Shown here: piece after piece, positions 52,408 through 61,091 of the stretch
Layout of the letters: the number at the start of each line of letters is the position of its first letter
Position numbering within the stretch: the first letter of the stretch is position 1
The notes under the pieces: model-generated
Database searches by the model: none
The model's input: only the letters and a program-made list of their open reading frames with translations
What the model was told of the DNA's origin: nothing
Translations under genes and position numbers: made by a program
Source of the DNA: JBDHTS01 sp044221445
Lineage (GTDB): Bacteria; Pseudomonadota; Alphaproteobacteria; Micavibrionales; Micavibrionaceae
DNA length: 64,000 nucleotides
Direction of reading: 5' to 3'
NCBI GenBank assembly: GCA_044221445.1
Contig: JBGAPF010000001.1
Coordinates: 248,001 to 312,000 of the forward strand

Positions 52408-53220
52408 TCAGGCCGCTACGGCCACTTTTCCAGGCTTGCGTTGTGCCTTGGGCAGGACGGCGGGGGCTTCATCCTCGCCATACTGGTCGATCACGACCCA
52501 GGCGCCCGGCGTCGCAAACAACGTGCGGAGGATGGCGTTGTCGGCGTTCAGGACGCCCGACGGGTCGAGGACGATGGCGTTGTCGAGCGAACCGCCGCGG
52601 GCGAGGCCCATCTTGCGCATGGCCTCGACCTCTTCGGCGAAACCGAAAGTGCGGGCTTCGGCCAGGTCGTGGCGGAAATTGCCGTTATACAAACGGGTCT
52701 CGAAAGACTGGCTGCCGATGGACGGATGGCGGAAATCGATCTCCCCGGCAAACACGCTGCCGTCGGAAGGTTTCAGCGTGACGCGCTTGCCGTCTTGCTC
52801 AACCGTGACCTCTTTCAGGATCTTGATGGCGCGGCGCGGCGACATCTGGACCCGCGTGCCGCAGGCGTCGATGCGGGCCACGAACGGGGCGGAGCTGCCG
52901 TCCATGACGGGCACTTCCGGCCCGTCGATTTCGATCAGCAGATTATCCACGCCACAGCCGCGCAGGGCGGCCATCAGATGCTCGATCGTGCCGATGGTGA
53001 CGCCGTCGGCATTGCCGACGACCGTGCACAGGCGTGTATCGACCACGTTGTCCCAGCGGGCTGGGACCAGCGGATTGCGGTCTGTGACATCGGTGCGGGT
53101 GAAAACGATGCCGTGGTCGGCGGCGGCAGGCTTCAGAGTCATGGCCACGGCGGCGCCGGAATGAAGGCCGATGCCGGTAATGGTCAGCGCGTGATGAAGG
53201 GTCTGCTGCATAATGCTCAA
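52408..53220 (-). CDS. lpxC: UDP-3-O-acyl-N-acetylglucosamine deacetylase LpxC with internal in-frame deletion
   Basis: 270 residues versus about 300 for the family. The first lipid A-committed step is catalysed by this zinc enzyme. The N-terminal domain is normal, including Glu80-His81 in IGTIEHLMAAL, and the second domain runs to GLARGGSLDNAIVLDPSGVLNAD. There the sequence jumps directly to NAILRTLFATPGAW. The segment normally between (DEFVRHK-LD--GDLYL ... GHALN), which carries the other two zinc ligands (His and Asp) and a catalytic His, is absent. The joint lies at 52534-52548 between copies of GGCGTT. As read, the enzyme should be inactive. Real deletion or assembly artefact cannot be separated here. 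Confidence 0.9.
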   Translation of the reverse strand: MSIMQQTLHHALTITGIGLHSGAAVAMTLKPAAADHGIVFTRTDVTDRNPLVPARWDNVVDTRLCTVVGNADGVTIGTIEHLMAALRGCGVDNLLIEIDGPEVPVMDGSSAPFVARIDACGTRVQMSPRRAIKILKEVTVEQDGKRVTLKPSDGSVFAGEIDFRHPSIGSQSFETRLYNGNFRHDLAEARTFGFAEEVEAMRKMGLARGGSLDNAIVLDPSGVLNADNAILRTLFATPGAWVVIDQYGEDEAPAVLPKAQRKPGKVAVAA

Positions 53221-53414
53221 AAGCCGCTGTTAACGTTTTAAGGGCCACTGCCCTGTCCTTACTATATAAGAAGCGGACCCGCCATTAACAAATCACGCTT
53301 TGTTGCGCTGTGTAACATTAAAATATCACCCACAACTATATGATATTAAATACTTATTTTTTACACAACCCGCGAACTTCAGAAACAGACGATACGCGGA
53401 GAAACAACAGATTT

Positions 53415-53494
53415 CGTCATCCCGAGCGAAGCAAGGGATACACGGTTCCAGACTGACGCATGATTGCGGATTCCTCGCTTCGCTCGAAATGACA
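53415..53494. repeat. Interspersed palindromic repeat unit
   Basis: CGTCATCCCGAGCGAAGCAAGG (from 53415) is inverted as CCTCGCTTCGCTCGAAATGACA (to 53494), an imperfect palindrome of the GTCAT-CGAGCGAAGCGAGGAA type dispersed in many bacterial genomes. It lies downstream of ftsZ and upstream of lpxC. No other gene is seen in 53221-53580. Confidence 0.65.
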
Positions 53495-53523
53495 AAGAAT
53501 TAAGGCCAGCCTGCAAAAAGCTT

Positions 53524-53554
53524 TAAAAAAAGAGGGTCTGCCGAAGCAGACCCT
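53524..53554 (-). terminator. Terminator of ftsZ
   Basis: On the minus strand AGGGTCTGC-TTCG-GCAGACCCT is followed by CTTTTTTT, 27 bases past the ftsZ stop: a strong stem with a stable TTCG loop and a T-run. Confidence 0.9.
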
Positions 53555-53580
53555 TTAAGGAAGTCAACAGGCCGTGACGG

Positions 53581-55365
53581 CTAGTTGGCTTGGCGACGGA
53601 GAAAGGCAGGAATATCCAGTTCATCGTCGATGGACTGGTCGACCTTGATCGACGGCGCGTCGATGGCAAGGTTGCCCTGCTGAAGGTCGGTACGGGCGCG
53701 CAGGCCGGAGGCATGGAAACCGCCCGAGGCGCTGCCTGTTTCGGATGAAGACGAGACGGCGTCGGTCGTCCCCTCCCCGCCCTGGTCTTCCTGCCCCCGG
53801 CCGGTGATCCGGTCGAACAGCGACGTGGTGCGGCGCTTCTGGGCTCCCGCTCCCGGGACCGGAGGACGCAGGAAACCGGCGCCCGTTGTCGTGACGGACG
53901 GGTCGGAAGCCTGCTGGCGGCTGGCGGCAAGGCCGTTGTCGGTCTGGCCGAATTGCGGGCCATAATTCGCCGATGCCGCAGCACGCTGAACCTCGACCGC
54001 CTGAGGCGGGATGAACGATTCATTGTATACGACGCCGCGCAGGACAGGGGCCGGCGCGGCAGCGGCCTCAGGCTTTTTTCCGATCGGCTCCACCATGGCG
54101 ATTCCCGCCTGGAACATGTCCGTTTCCGGCTCCTCCAGCTTGCGGGCGGCGGAGACCGCCGCCGTGCTGCGGGACGCATAGGCCTGGGAAGCCTGCGCCA
54201 TCGAATTCTGCTGGTAAGACACCGGCGCCATCGACTGGTAATGGGCGGCGGCGGCCTGAACGGGCGTCATCTCGACAGGGCGAGGGGCCACCGATTCGGC
54301 GTTCGGCTGGCTGCGGTCGAGCTTGCGATCCTGCAGCGGCGAGGCCGGGGCAACCCACGACCGGGCACCGGAAGTCCCCTTGCGGTCTTTCGCCTGGACG
54401 GCATCGATGCCGGTCGCGACGACGGAGACGCGCATGACGCCGTCGAGCGTGGAGTCGAACGACGATCCGACGATGATATTGGCGTTCGGGTCGACTTCGT
54501 CGCGGATGCGGTTGCAGGCCTGGTCGACCTCGAACAGCGTGATGTCCTGGCCGCCCGTCACGTTGATGATGACTCCGCGCGCGCCTTTCAGCGATACGTC
54601 GTCCAGCAGCGGGTTGTTGATGGCGGCTTCGGCGGCGTGTTCGGCGCGGTCCTCGCCCGATGCTTCGCCCGTACCCATCATCGCCTTGCCCATTTCCATC
54701 ATGACGGAGCGGATGTCGGCGAAGTCAAGGTTGATCTCGCCAGGGCGGACCATCAGGTCGGTCACGCCGCGGACGGCGGCCTGGAGGACCCCGTCCGCCA
54801 TGCGGAAGGCTTCCGAGAACGTCGTTTTTTCGTTGGCGATGCGAAACAGGTTCTGGTTCGGGATGACGATCAGCGTGTCGACGTAATCCTGCATCTCCTC
54901 GATGCCCGCTTCCGCCATCTTCATGCGGTACGTGCCTTCGAAGTGGAACGGCTTCGTCACGACGCCGACGGTCAGGATGCCCTTTTCACGCGCCGCCTTG
55001 GCGATGACGGGGGCCGCGCCGGTTCCGGTGCCGCCGCCCATGCCCGCCGTGATGAAGGCCATGTTCGCGCCGTCGAGATACTGCATCACCTCTTCGAGCG
55101 ATTCTTCCGCCGCCTCGCGGCCGATTTCAGGGCGGGCGCCGGCGCCAAGACCGCTCGTGACAGAAACGCCGAGCTGCATCTTTCTGTCGCACAGCGAATT
55201 GCCGAGGGACTGGGCGTCCGTGTTGCACACAAGGAACTCGATTCCGTCGAGGCCCGAGCCGATCATATTGTTGACGGCGTTACCACCAGCGCCACCGACG
55301 CCGACTACGATGATTTTAGGGGACAATTTATGAACCTCTTTATGATGCATTCTGATGTTGATCAT
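53581..55365 (-). CDS. ftsZ: Cell division GTPase FtsZ
   Basis: 594 residues. Tubulin-fold core (about 15-330) with GVGGAGGNAVNNM, the GTP signature GMGGGTGTGAAP and T7 loop NLDFADIRSVM. Then a long disordered Ala/Gln/Pro-rich linker (about 335-580), typical of alphaproteobacteria, and the conserved tail DIPAFLRRQAN that binds FtsA. It polymerises into the division ring. Start ATG at 55365 has GGAGGG upstream. The 282-base region 55366-55647 before it probably holds the promoter; no motif was pinned down. Confidence 0.97.
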   Translation of the reverse strand: MINIRMHHKEVHKLSPKIIVVGVGGAGGNAVNNMIGSGLDGIEFLVCNTDAQSLGNSLCDRKMQLGVSVTSGLGAGARPEIGREAAEESLEEVMQYLDGANMAFITAGMGGGTGTGAAPVIAKAAREKGILTVGVVTKPFHFEGTYRMKMAEAGIEEMQDYVDTLIVIPNQNLFRIANEKTTFSEAFRMADGVLQAAVRGVTDLMVRPGEINLDFADIRSVMMEMGKAMMGTGEASGEDRAEHAAEAAINNPLLDDVSLKGARGVIINVTGGQDITLFEVDQACNRIRDEVDPNANIIVGSSFDSTLDGVMRVSVVATGIDAVQAKDRKGTSGARSWVAPASPLQDRKLDRSQPNAESVAPRPVEMTPVQAAAAHYQSMAPVSYQQNSMAQASQAYASRSTAAVSAARKLEEPETDMFQAGIAMVEPIGKKPEAAAAPAPVLRGVVYNESFIPPQAVEVQRAAASANYGPQFGQTDNGLAASRQQASDPSVTTTGAGFLRPPVPGAGAQKRRTTSLFDRITGRGQEDQGGEGTTDAVSSSSETGSASGGFHASGLRARTDLQQGNLAIDAPSIKVDQSIDDELDIPAFLRRQAN

Positions 55366-55647
55366 GACGGGACCCTCCGTGGAGCGACTGGAACGATTCT
55401 ATGAGAGGAAGCCAGGGATGAACAGTGCCGGGAAAAGATCCGGGCACTGTTTTGGCGGCAAAACCGGCGGTTTTCGTTCTTCATTGTTTTGAAGCTTGCT
55501 GCAAAAAGTGAAGGCTAAGTGATTCTGATGATTCGAACTTCGAAAGTGTCGCAAAGGCCAAACGATTCGGAAAGAGGAGTCTGAATCAGGGGACGATCGG
55601 TGCGCTCAAGTGTACAAATTCAGAAATTTTCATCTGTTTGCAGGGGG

Positions 55648-56916
55648 CTACCAATTCTCCCTCACCCATAATCTTATCCTCTCCCACAGGGAGCCCGGTT
55701 CGATCTGCGCCAGGATCTCGCCCGGGATTTCATCCATGCGTTCGCTGATATAGGTCAGAAGCCCCGCCGTGGTCGCGAAGGCAGGCCCGCTGACCGCTTC
55801 GGCCAGGCCGCTGACACGGATCAGCTTGCCGAGCCGCACCTGCTTGTCGAGGATGTGCTGGGCAAGGTCGCGCATGCCGGGCATCTGGCTCGCGCCTCCG
55901 GTCAGGACGACCCGCCTGCCCGCCGCCGCGCTGACCCCGCTGTTTTTCAATTTCTCGCGCGTGATCTCCAGGATTTCCTCCAGCCGCTGCTGAATAATGC
56001 CGATCATGATCGAGCGCGGCACGTGATTGGGGGCCAGATGGTCGGTCTCGCCGATCTGCGGCACGTCGATCAGTTCGCTCTCGTCAGCGCTCGACGCGGT
56101 CGCGCTGCCATACAGGGTCTTCAGGCGCTCGGCGTTGGCGGTCGATGTGGTGAGGCCGCGCGCAATATCGTTCGTGACATGCTGCCCGCCGATGGGAATG
56201 GCGTCGCACCAGATCATGGATCCTCCCTGGAACACCGCCATGGATGTCACGCCGCCGCCCATATTGATGACGGTGCAGCCAAGGTCCATCTCGTCCTCGA
56301 CCAGGCAGGCAAGGCCCGCGGCATAGGCGTCGTGGCACAGCGCCGCGACGTCCAGATGGCTGCGCCCGATGCAGGTCGCCATGTTGCGCAGCGCCCCCGT
56401 ATCCGCCGTCACCAGATGGACGCCCACTTCTATATGCTGGGCCACCATGCCGATAGGATCCTTGATGCCCGGATGCCCGTCGATGGCGTAGCCTGAAGGG
56501 ATGGAATGCACCAGTTCGCAATCCGTCGCGACGATCTGATCCTGGGCCTTGGCCAGCGCCCGGCGGATGTCGTTCTCGGTGATTTCGTGCCCATGCATGT
56601 CGACGCCGATCGAATATCCCTGGGATTTCACGTGCACGCCCGGCACGTTGATGATCACCTCCCGCAAGGGATAGCTTTTAACGACGTCGGCGGCCATGTT
56701 CTCCGCCGCATGCACCGCCTGGCGGATCGCGGCCTCGGCGGCGTTGAGGTCGGTCACGGTGCCTTTCAGGATACCCGCCGAGGCCTGATGGCCGATGCCC
56801 AGCACCTCGAACCGCCCCTCGTCATCCACGATGCGGGCGATGAAACAGGCGATCTTGCTGGACCCGATATCGAGCGCGGCGAGGACGGAGCCTTTGGGTC
56901 TGGGTTTATGCTTCAT
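55648..56916 (-). CDS. ftsA: Cell division protein FtsA
   Basis: 422 residues from ATG 56916 (MKHKPRPKGS); the frame extends upstream but that part overlaps ftsQ. Actin-like motifs are LAALDIGSSKIACFIA and VINMGGGVTSMAVF, with RVVLTGGASQMPGM near the end, plus a C-terminal amphipathic helix WERIRLWVRENW that anchors FtsZ to the membrane. It is 31 bases downstream of ftsQ in the division operon. Confidence 0.96.
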   Translation of the reverse strand: MKHKPRPKGSVLAALDIGSSKIACFIARIVDDEGRFEVLGIGHQASAGILKGTVTDLNAAEAAIRQAVHAAENMAADVVKSYPLREVIINVPGVHVKSQGYSIGVDMHGHEITENDIRRALAKAQDQIVATDCELVHSIPSGYAIDGHPGIKDPIGMVAQHIEVGVHLVTADTGALRNMATCIGRSHLDVAALCHDAYAAGLACLVEDEMDLGCTVINMGGGVTSMAVFQGGSMIWCDAIPIGGQHVTNDIARGLTTSTANAERLKTLYGSATASSADESELIDVPQIGETDHLAPNHVPRSIMIGIIQQRLEEILEITREKLKNSGVSAAAGRRVVLTGGASQMPGMRDLAQHILDKQVRLGKLIRVSGLAEAVSGPAFATTAGLLTYISERMDEIPGEILAQIEPGSLWERIRLWVRENW

Positions 56917-56947
56917 GGGGTCTCTGGAGAGGGAAGAAATGAATTCA

Positions 56948-57805
56948 TTATATATTGTCACCGGTGCCTGAGGACGCCGTGTAGGCTTGCGCCGCGCCGG
57001 GCCGGGTGGCGACGATGATACGGTCCCCGTCCCGCAAGTCAACCGCCGTTAGGTCCTTGTCCAGAATTCCTTCGGTCCTTTGCGCCTTCGCGAGGCGGCT
57101 CAAAGCCAACCCCGGATCGTCTTCGGGCAGGCGCACCGTAATGCCGTTTTTCAGCCGCAGGTCCCAGCGCCGTCCCCCGGCCAGCGTCGCCGCCTCGACC
57201 TGAGTCCGCAGCGATGGCTCGCCCTTCAATAAATCGTTCAGCGCCGCCACCCGGCCCGGCGCGTCCTCTCCCACCACGATCAGCAGGGAGCTGAACCGTT
57301 CGAGGGCCTGGTCCGTCAGCACGGCGCCCTCGTCATCGATGAGGCGCAGCTTTCCCTTGTTCTGCCACAACGCGGCCGGCCTGCGTTCGTTCAGGCTGAT
57401 AAACAGCGTATCGGGCAGCCTTCGCTCGACCTTCACCGTTTTGATCCACGATTCATGTTCCAGCGTTTCTTTCACCTTCTCGGGCTTGAACGCGAAAATC
57501 GGGTCGCCGCGGTTGAGAGCCACCGCCTGCAATATGACCGCGGGATCCGTATGGATCCGGCCTTCGACCATGATGTTCTGGACGGTAAATCCGGCGCGGG
57601 CGGTCACCGCGTAAAAACCGCGCGACAGGCCGTCGCCCGCGCGTCCGGGCAATCCGCTCGCCATGGCCCACGTCCCAAGCGCGCCCAGCAGGAGCACCAT
57701 AAGGCCCGTCTTGCCGAAACGGCGAGCGAGGCCGCTCAGGCGCGACGCTTTTCCGCGGCTTCGGCGCCGGAGGATCGAGCTTTTCGTTGTTCCAGACTTT
57801 GGCAT
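56948..57805 (-). CDS. ftsQ: Cell division protein FtsQ
   Basis: 285 residues. Basic cytoplasmic N-terminus, one membrane helix (TGLMVLLLGALGTWAM), POTRA domain (about 75-145: GFTVQNIMVEGRIHTDPAVI), then the beta domain with ALWQNKGKLRLIDDEGAVL. It links the divisome ring to the periplasmic synthases. Its start lies 70 bases inside the 3' end of ddl, so translation of the two is coupled or the ddl tail is unusually long. Confidence 0.94.
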   Translation of the reverse strand: MPKSGTTKSSILRRRSRGKASRLSGLARRFGKTGLMVLLLGALGTWAMASGLPGRAGDGLSRGFYAVTARAGFTVQNIMVEGRIHTDPAVILQAVALNRGDPIFAFKPEKVKETLEHESWIKTVKVERRLPDTLFISLNERRPAALWQNKGKLRLIDDEGAVLTDQALERFSSLLIVVGEDAPGRVAALNDLLKGEPSLRTQVEAATLAGGRRWDLRLKNGITVRLPEDDPGLALSRLAKAQRTEGILDKDLTAVDLRDGDRIIVATRPGAAQAYTASSGTGDNI

Positions 57806-58713
57806 GTGGCGGTTTCGACCAGGTGCGAGACGAGTTGGACGTAAGACATCCCGTTATGGTCCGGCTGGATCACGGCAATGGATCCAGGCGACAATCCCGG
57901 CATGGTATTGATCTCCAGGAAGTATACTCCCGTTCCGCCGGGTTTGGAATCGTCATATCGCAGATCGCAGCGCGCAAGCCCCCGGCATCCCAGGACGGCG
58001 AAAACCGCCTCGGCGTACTGCATCGCCGTTTTTGCGACCTCTTCCGGCACGTCAGCGGGCGTCACCAGCTCCGTGCGCTTGTCATGGTATTTGGCGTCAT
58101 AGTCGAAGAACCGGCCGGGAAAGAGGATCTCCGTGACGCCTTGGGCCTTGCCGTCCAGCACCGCGACATGGATCTCGCGCCCCGGCACGTATTTTTCCAC
58201 CAGCACTTGTTCGCCGAAGGCCCAGGTCGCTTCGTCGAGCGGCATCTGGTTTTCGCCTTCGAGGATGATCCGCACGCCGACGCTCGACCCCTCGTTGATG
58301 GGCTTCACGACGTAGGGCCGCGGCATCACCCGCTCGGCCAGCACGTCGGCCTTTGCGGCGGCGATGCCTTCCGACGTGCGGACGCCGACGGACGCCGCCA
58401 GTTTTTTGGTCAGGATCTTGTCCATGCCGATGGCCGAGGCCGCCACGCTGGAATGCGTATAGGGGATATCGAGAATCTCCAGGACGGACTGGATTTCCCC
58501 GTCCTCGCCGCCGCGCCCGTAAAGATTATTGAAGACGGCGTCGGGTTTCGGCGCCAGCGCCTCGACCAGCGCCGCGAGATCCTGCTTGACGTCGATGACG
58601 TCGACCTCGTACCCGCCCTCGCGCAAAGCTTTCTCGACCGCCTTGCCCTTGTCCAGGGAAACCTGCCGTTCCGCCGACCATCCACCCACCAGCAATGCGA
58701 CTTTTTTGGGCAA
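57736..58713 (-). CDS. ddl: D-alanine--D-alanine ligase
   Basis: 325 residues from the TTG at 58713, chosen because CAGGAG sits six bases upstream and LPKKVALLVGGWSAERQVSL matches the family N-terminus; the ATG at 58776 would add 21 unsupported residues. ATP-grasp motifs are NLYGRGGEDGEIQSVLE, RPYVVKPINEGSSVGV and YFLEINTMPGLSPGS, with the Ser-x-Tyr-like YTHSSV. It makes D-Ala-D-Ala for wall precursors. It overlaps ftsQ by 70 bases. Confidence 0.94.
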   Translation of the reverse strand: MPKKVALLVGGWSAERQVSLDKGKAVEKALREGGYEVDVIDVKQDLAALVEALAPKPDAVFNNLYGRGGEDGEIQSVLEILDIPYTHSSVAASAIGMDKILTKKLAASVGVRTSEGIAAAKADVLAERVMPRPYVVKPINEGSSVGVRIILEGENQMPLDEATWAFGEQVLVEKYVPGREIHVAVLDGKAQGVTEILFPGRFFDYDAKYHDKRTELVTPADVPEEVAKTAMQYAEAVFAVLGCRGLARCDLRYDDSKPGGTGVYFLEINTMPGLSPGSIAVIQPDHNGMSYVQLVSHLVETATCQSLEQRKARSSGAEAAEKRRA

Positions 58714-58815
58714 TTCTATCTCCTGTGCCGTGAAAGAATTTTCCCAAGTATAGGCGGATCTTTGCATAAAAAACATACAAAGCTGATTTTTTAATCGGAC
58801 TGAAACGCGAATAAT

Positions 58816-59526
58816 TTAATAATTCAGAACCCAGCGGCGTCCTGTGTTTTTAGGAGCACAATGGACGGTAACGCCCATTTTCAGAACGGTAATGTCACCC
58901 GGCTCCGCGGTTTGGGCGCGGCTCATGTCGGCGTCGGGATAATGATACCTGGCTTGCGCGTCCTCCTGCCCTTTGAACGCGCTTGGAATAATGGATGTGG
59001 AAGGACCGCTGTCCAGGTTCAGTGCGGCGACAAGCTTGAAGCTGGGATAATGCGCCGGGGTCATGTTTGTCCATTGCCCCTTCAACCAGCCAGCCAGCCA
59101 TTGCTTGCTCTTCGGCAGATCTATATGGGGAACCTGGGCTGGAATGATCGTTTCGTCGCGAGAGACGAAATGGCACTCGGCGTGACCTTTTCTTGACGGC
59201 TGGGGCCCGTCGTCCGCCATATCTTGGAACAGAGATTTGATGTGCCGGACATGCAGGTCAAGAATCTCCAGCTGCGGAAAGACAGTACGCAACGACGTCA
59301 TGGCCACTGTTTCTTTTTTGAAAAGATCCCGCCCCTGCTGGATATTTTTTGCGATGCCGGGAGACAGGAGGTCGAAATCGAATGCCGTGACGCAATTGAG
59401 GACCGGGGCTGGAACGGCGCCCTTCCATATAATGCCTTCGACCGCTGCATCGGTTAAGGCGCGATGGACATCTTCATAACTGTCTGTGATGAAAATAGGT
59501 TCTGGCACAGAATAAAAACCCGTCAT
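58816..59526 (-). CDS. Uncharacterised protein within the dcw cluster
   Basis: 236 residues, no signal peptide. Contains GHAECHFVSRDET, HIDLPKSKQWLAGWL, KLVAALNLDSGPSTSIIP and closes DITVLKMGVTVHCAPKNTGRRWVLNY. The pairing of an early H-x-x-C-H and a late VHCAP..RRW resembles DUF1826 or 2-oxoglutarate oxygenase-like proteins in layout; this is weak and I do not assign it. Inserted between murB and ddl, which are normally adjacent. Same strand as both. Confidence 0.6.
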   Translation of the reverse strand: MTGFYSVPEPIFITDSYEDVHRALTDAAVEGIIWKGAVPAPVLNCVTAFDFDLLSPGIAKNIQQGRDLFKKETVAMTSLRTVFPQLEILDLHVRHIKSLFQDMADDGPQPSRKGHAECHFVSRDETIIPAQVPHIDLPKSKQWLAGWLKGQWTNMTPAHYPSFKLVAALNLDSGPSTSIIPSAFKGQEDAQARYHYPDADMSRAQTAEPGDITVLKMGVTVHCAPKNTGRRWVLNY

Positions 59527-59576
59527 GATTGATTATGAACAACAATTATCAGATGTCGTAAAATTATGTCAACAAA

Positions 59577-60548
59577 TTATTGTGTGCTGCTGTCGGAAGA
59601 ATAACCGGTCCCGATTCTTTTTATTTCCCAGCGTAATTGAACGCCTGAATGCTCCATGACGCGCCGCCTGACTTCTTCGCCCAGCAGTTCCAGATCCTGG
59701 GCCGTCGCCGTCCCGGTATTGAGCATGAAATTGCAGTGCAGGTCCGACATCATGGCCCCGCCGACTTTCAGGCCCCTGCCGCCTGCGCGGTCGATCAGCT
59801 GCCACGTCTTCGTGTCGGGCGGCAGTCCCGCCGCCGCAAGCTGCTCCGGCGACGGGTTGGCGAAGGTCGACCCGCCGGTGCGTTCGCGGATCGGCTGCGT
59901 CTCCTGACGGCGTTCCTTGATGGCGCGGATATGCGCCTCGATCTCCGCCTGGTCGCCCGCTTCCCCCTTCAAAAGCGCGCTGACGAAAATCAGGTCCTCC
60001 GGCGCGGCATTATGGCGATAGGCCATGCCCATGCCTTCGGGCGTCAGGCGGTGGGTGTTGCCCTGACGGTCCAGCGCTTCCGCTTCGACCAGCACGTCGC
60101 GCGTCTCGCGGCCATAAGCACCCGCGTTCATGCGCAGCGCCCCGCCGATCGTGCCCGGCACGCCCGACAGGTATTCCAGCCCCTCGATCCCCATCCGCGC
60201 CGCGAAGGCGGCGACGTTGCCGTCCAGCGCCGCCGCACCCGTCAGGATCCGGCAGTCCGACCGTACCTCCATGTCTGCGAAATCGCGGCCCATGCGGATC
60301 ACGACGCCGCGCAGGCCGCCGTCGCGCACGATGGTGTTGGACAGAACGCCCAGAACGGTCACGGGAATATCGGCGGGGCATCCGGCCAGGAAAACCCTCA
60401 AATCCTCTCGGTCCGCGGGTCTGAACAACACCTCCGCCCTGCCCCCCGTGCGGAACCAGCCGACTTCGCCGAGGGGGGCCTGGGCGGTATAACGCCCGCG
60501 GACGGGCGGCAGAAGGTCGGTCAGGTCGGTGGCGGACGGCAAGGGCAT
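59577..60548 (-). CDS. murB: UDP-N-acetylenolpyruvoylglucosamine reductase
   Basis: 323 residues. FAD-binding segments VLGVLSNTIVRDGGLRGVVI and LEYLSGVPGTIGGALRMNAGAYG are intact, the proton donor Ser is in GGSTFANP, and the C-terminal RWEIKRIG carries the usual catalytic Glu. It reduces enolpyruvyl-UDP-GlcNAc to UDP-MurNAc with NADPH. Member of the mur operon. The two genes between murC and murB are extra relative to the common murC-murB order. Confidence 0.95.
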   Translation of the reverse strand: MPLPSATDLTDLLPPVRGRYTAQAPLGEVGWFRTGGRAEVLFRPADREDLRVFLAGCPADIPVTVLGVLSNTIVRDGGLRGVVIRMGRDFADMEVRSDCRILTGAAALDGNVAAFAARMGIEGLEYLSGVPGTIGGALRMNAGAYGRETRDVLVEAEALDRQGNTHRLTPEGMGMAYRHNAAPEDLIFVSALLKGEAGDQAEIEAHIRAIKERRQETQPIRERTGGSTFANPSPEQLAAAGLPPDTKTWQLIDRAGGRGLKVGGAMMSDLHCNFMLNTGTATAQDLELLGEEVRRRVMEHSGVQLRWEIKRIGTGYSSDSSTQ

Positions 60549-60704
60549 ATGATCAAGACGGGAACCGGGGTTTCAACGGCTTTCCAGTCAACCTTAAATC
60601 ATCAGGAAATCAACAAAATTCATAATTTACATCTGAACCTTTCGAACGCTTCAAGCATTGGAGGTTTGGCTATTTATACATTCTGTAAAAACAAGGAGAT
60701 CATT

Positions 60705-61046
60705 ATGAGCCCTTCACGCATGTTTATTCTGGCCGGGACAGTGGCATGTTCAGTCCTGTCTATTTCGGCTGCAAAAGCGGAAACCTATGTATCCCGCAGC
60801 TATACAACCGATCCCAACGGCGGCGTGGTCGTGGAGCAGACGACGTCCACCTACGAACCGTCCCCTGCCACCGTGACAACGACAACGGTCACGAAAAGCT
60901 ATGATCCGCCCTACCGCTACGGCAGCGATGAAGAAGACTTCATCCCCGATCCCGAGCGCAAGGGTACGTATGCCATGGGCGAGGACAATCAGGGCAACAA
61001 TACCCTCCGCTACGAAAACCGCACCCATGACGGTTTCAACAATTGA
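60705..61046 (+). CDS. Small secreted Thr-rich protein
   Basis: 113 residues from ATG 60705, with AAGGAG eight bases upstream. Signal peptide MSPSRMFILAGTVACSVLSI, cleavage probably after AKA. The mature part is Thr/Tyr/Pro-rich (TTTTVTKSYDPPYRYG) and acidic, likely disordered. It is the only plus-strand gene among the mur/fts genes. No family recognised. An 8-bp inverted repeat (61054-61061 and 61070-61077) follows and could be a weak terminator. Confidence 0.65.
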   Translation: MSPSRMFILAGTVACSVLSISAAKAETYVSRSYTTDPNGGVVVEQTTSTYEPSPATVTTTTVTKSYDPPYRYGSDEEDFIPDPERKGTYAMGEDNQGNNTLRYENRTHDGFNN

Positions 61047-61091
61047 TTTATTTTAAAGCTTAGGCTGGAGCTTTAAGTCAGGCAATCCTTT

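Noticed and set aside
53953..55404. 483-codon plus-strand open frame antisense to ftsZ
   Set aside because: Arg/Asp/His-rich shadow of ftsZ with no recognisable domain.
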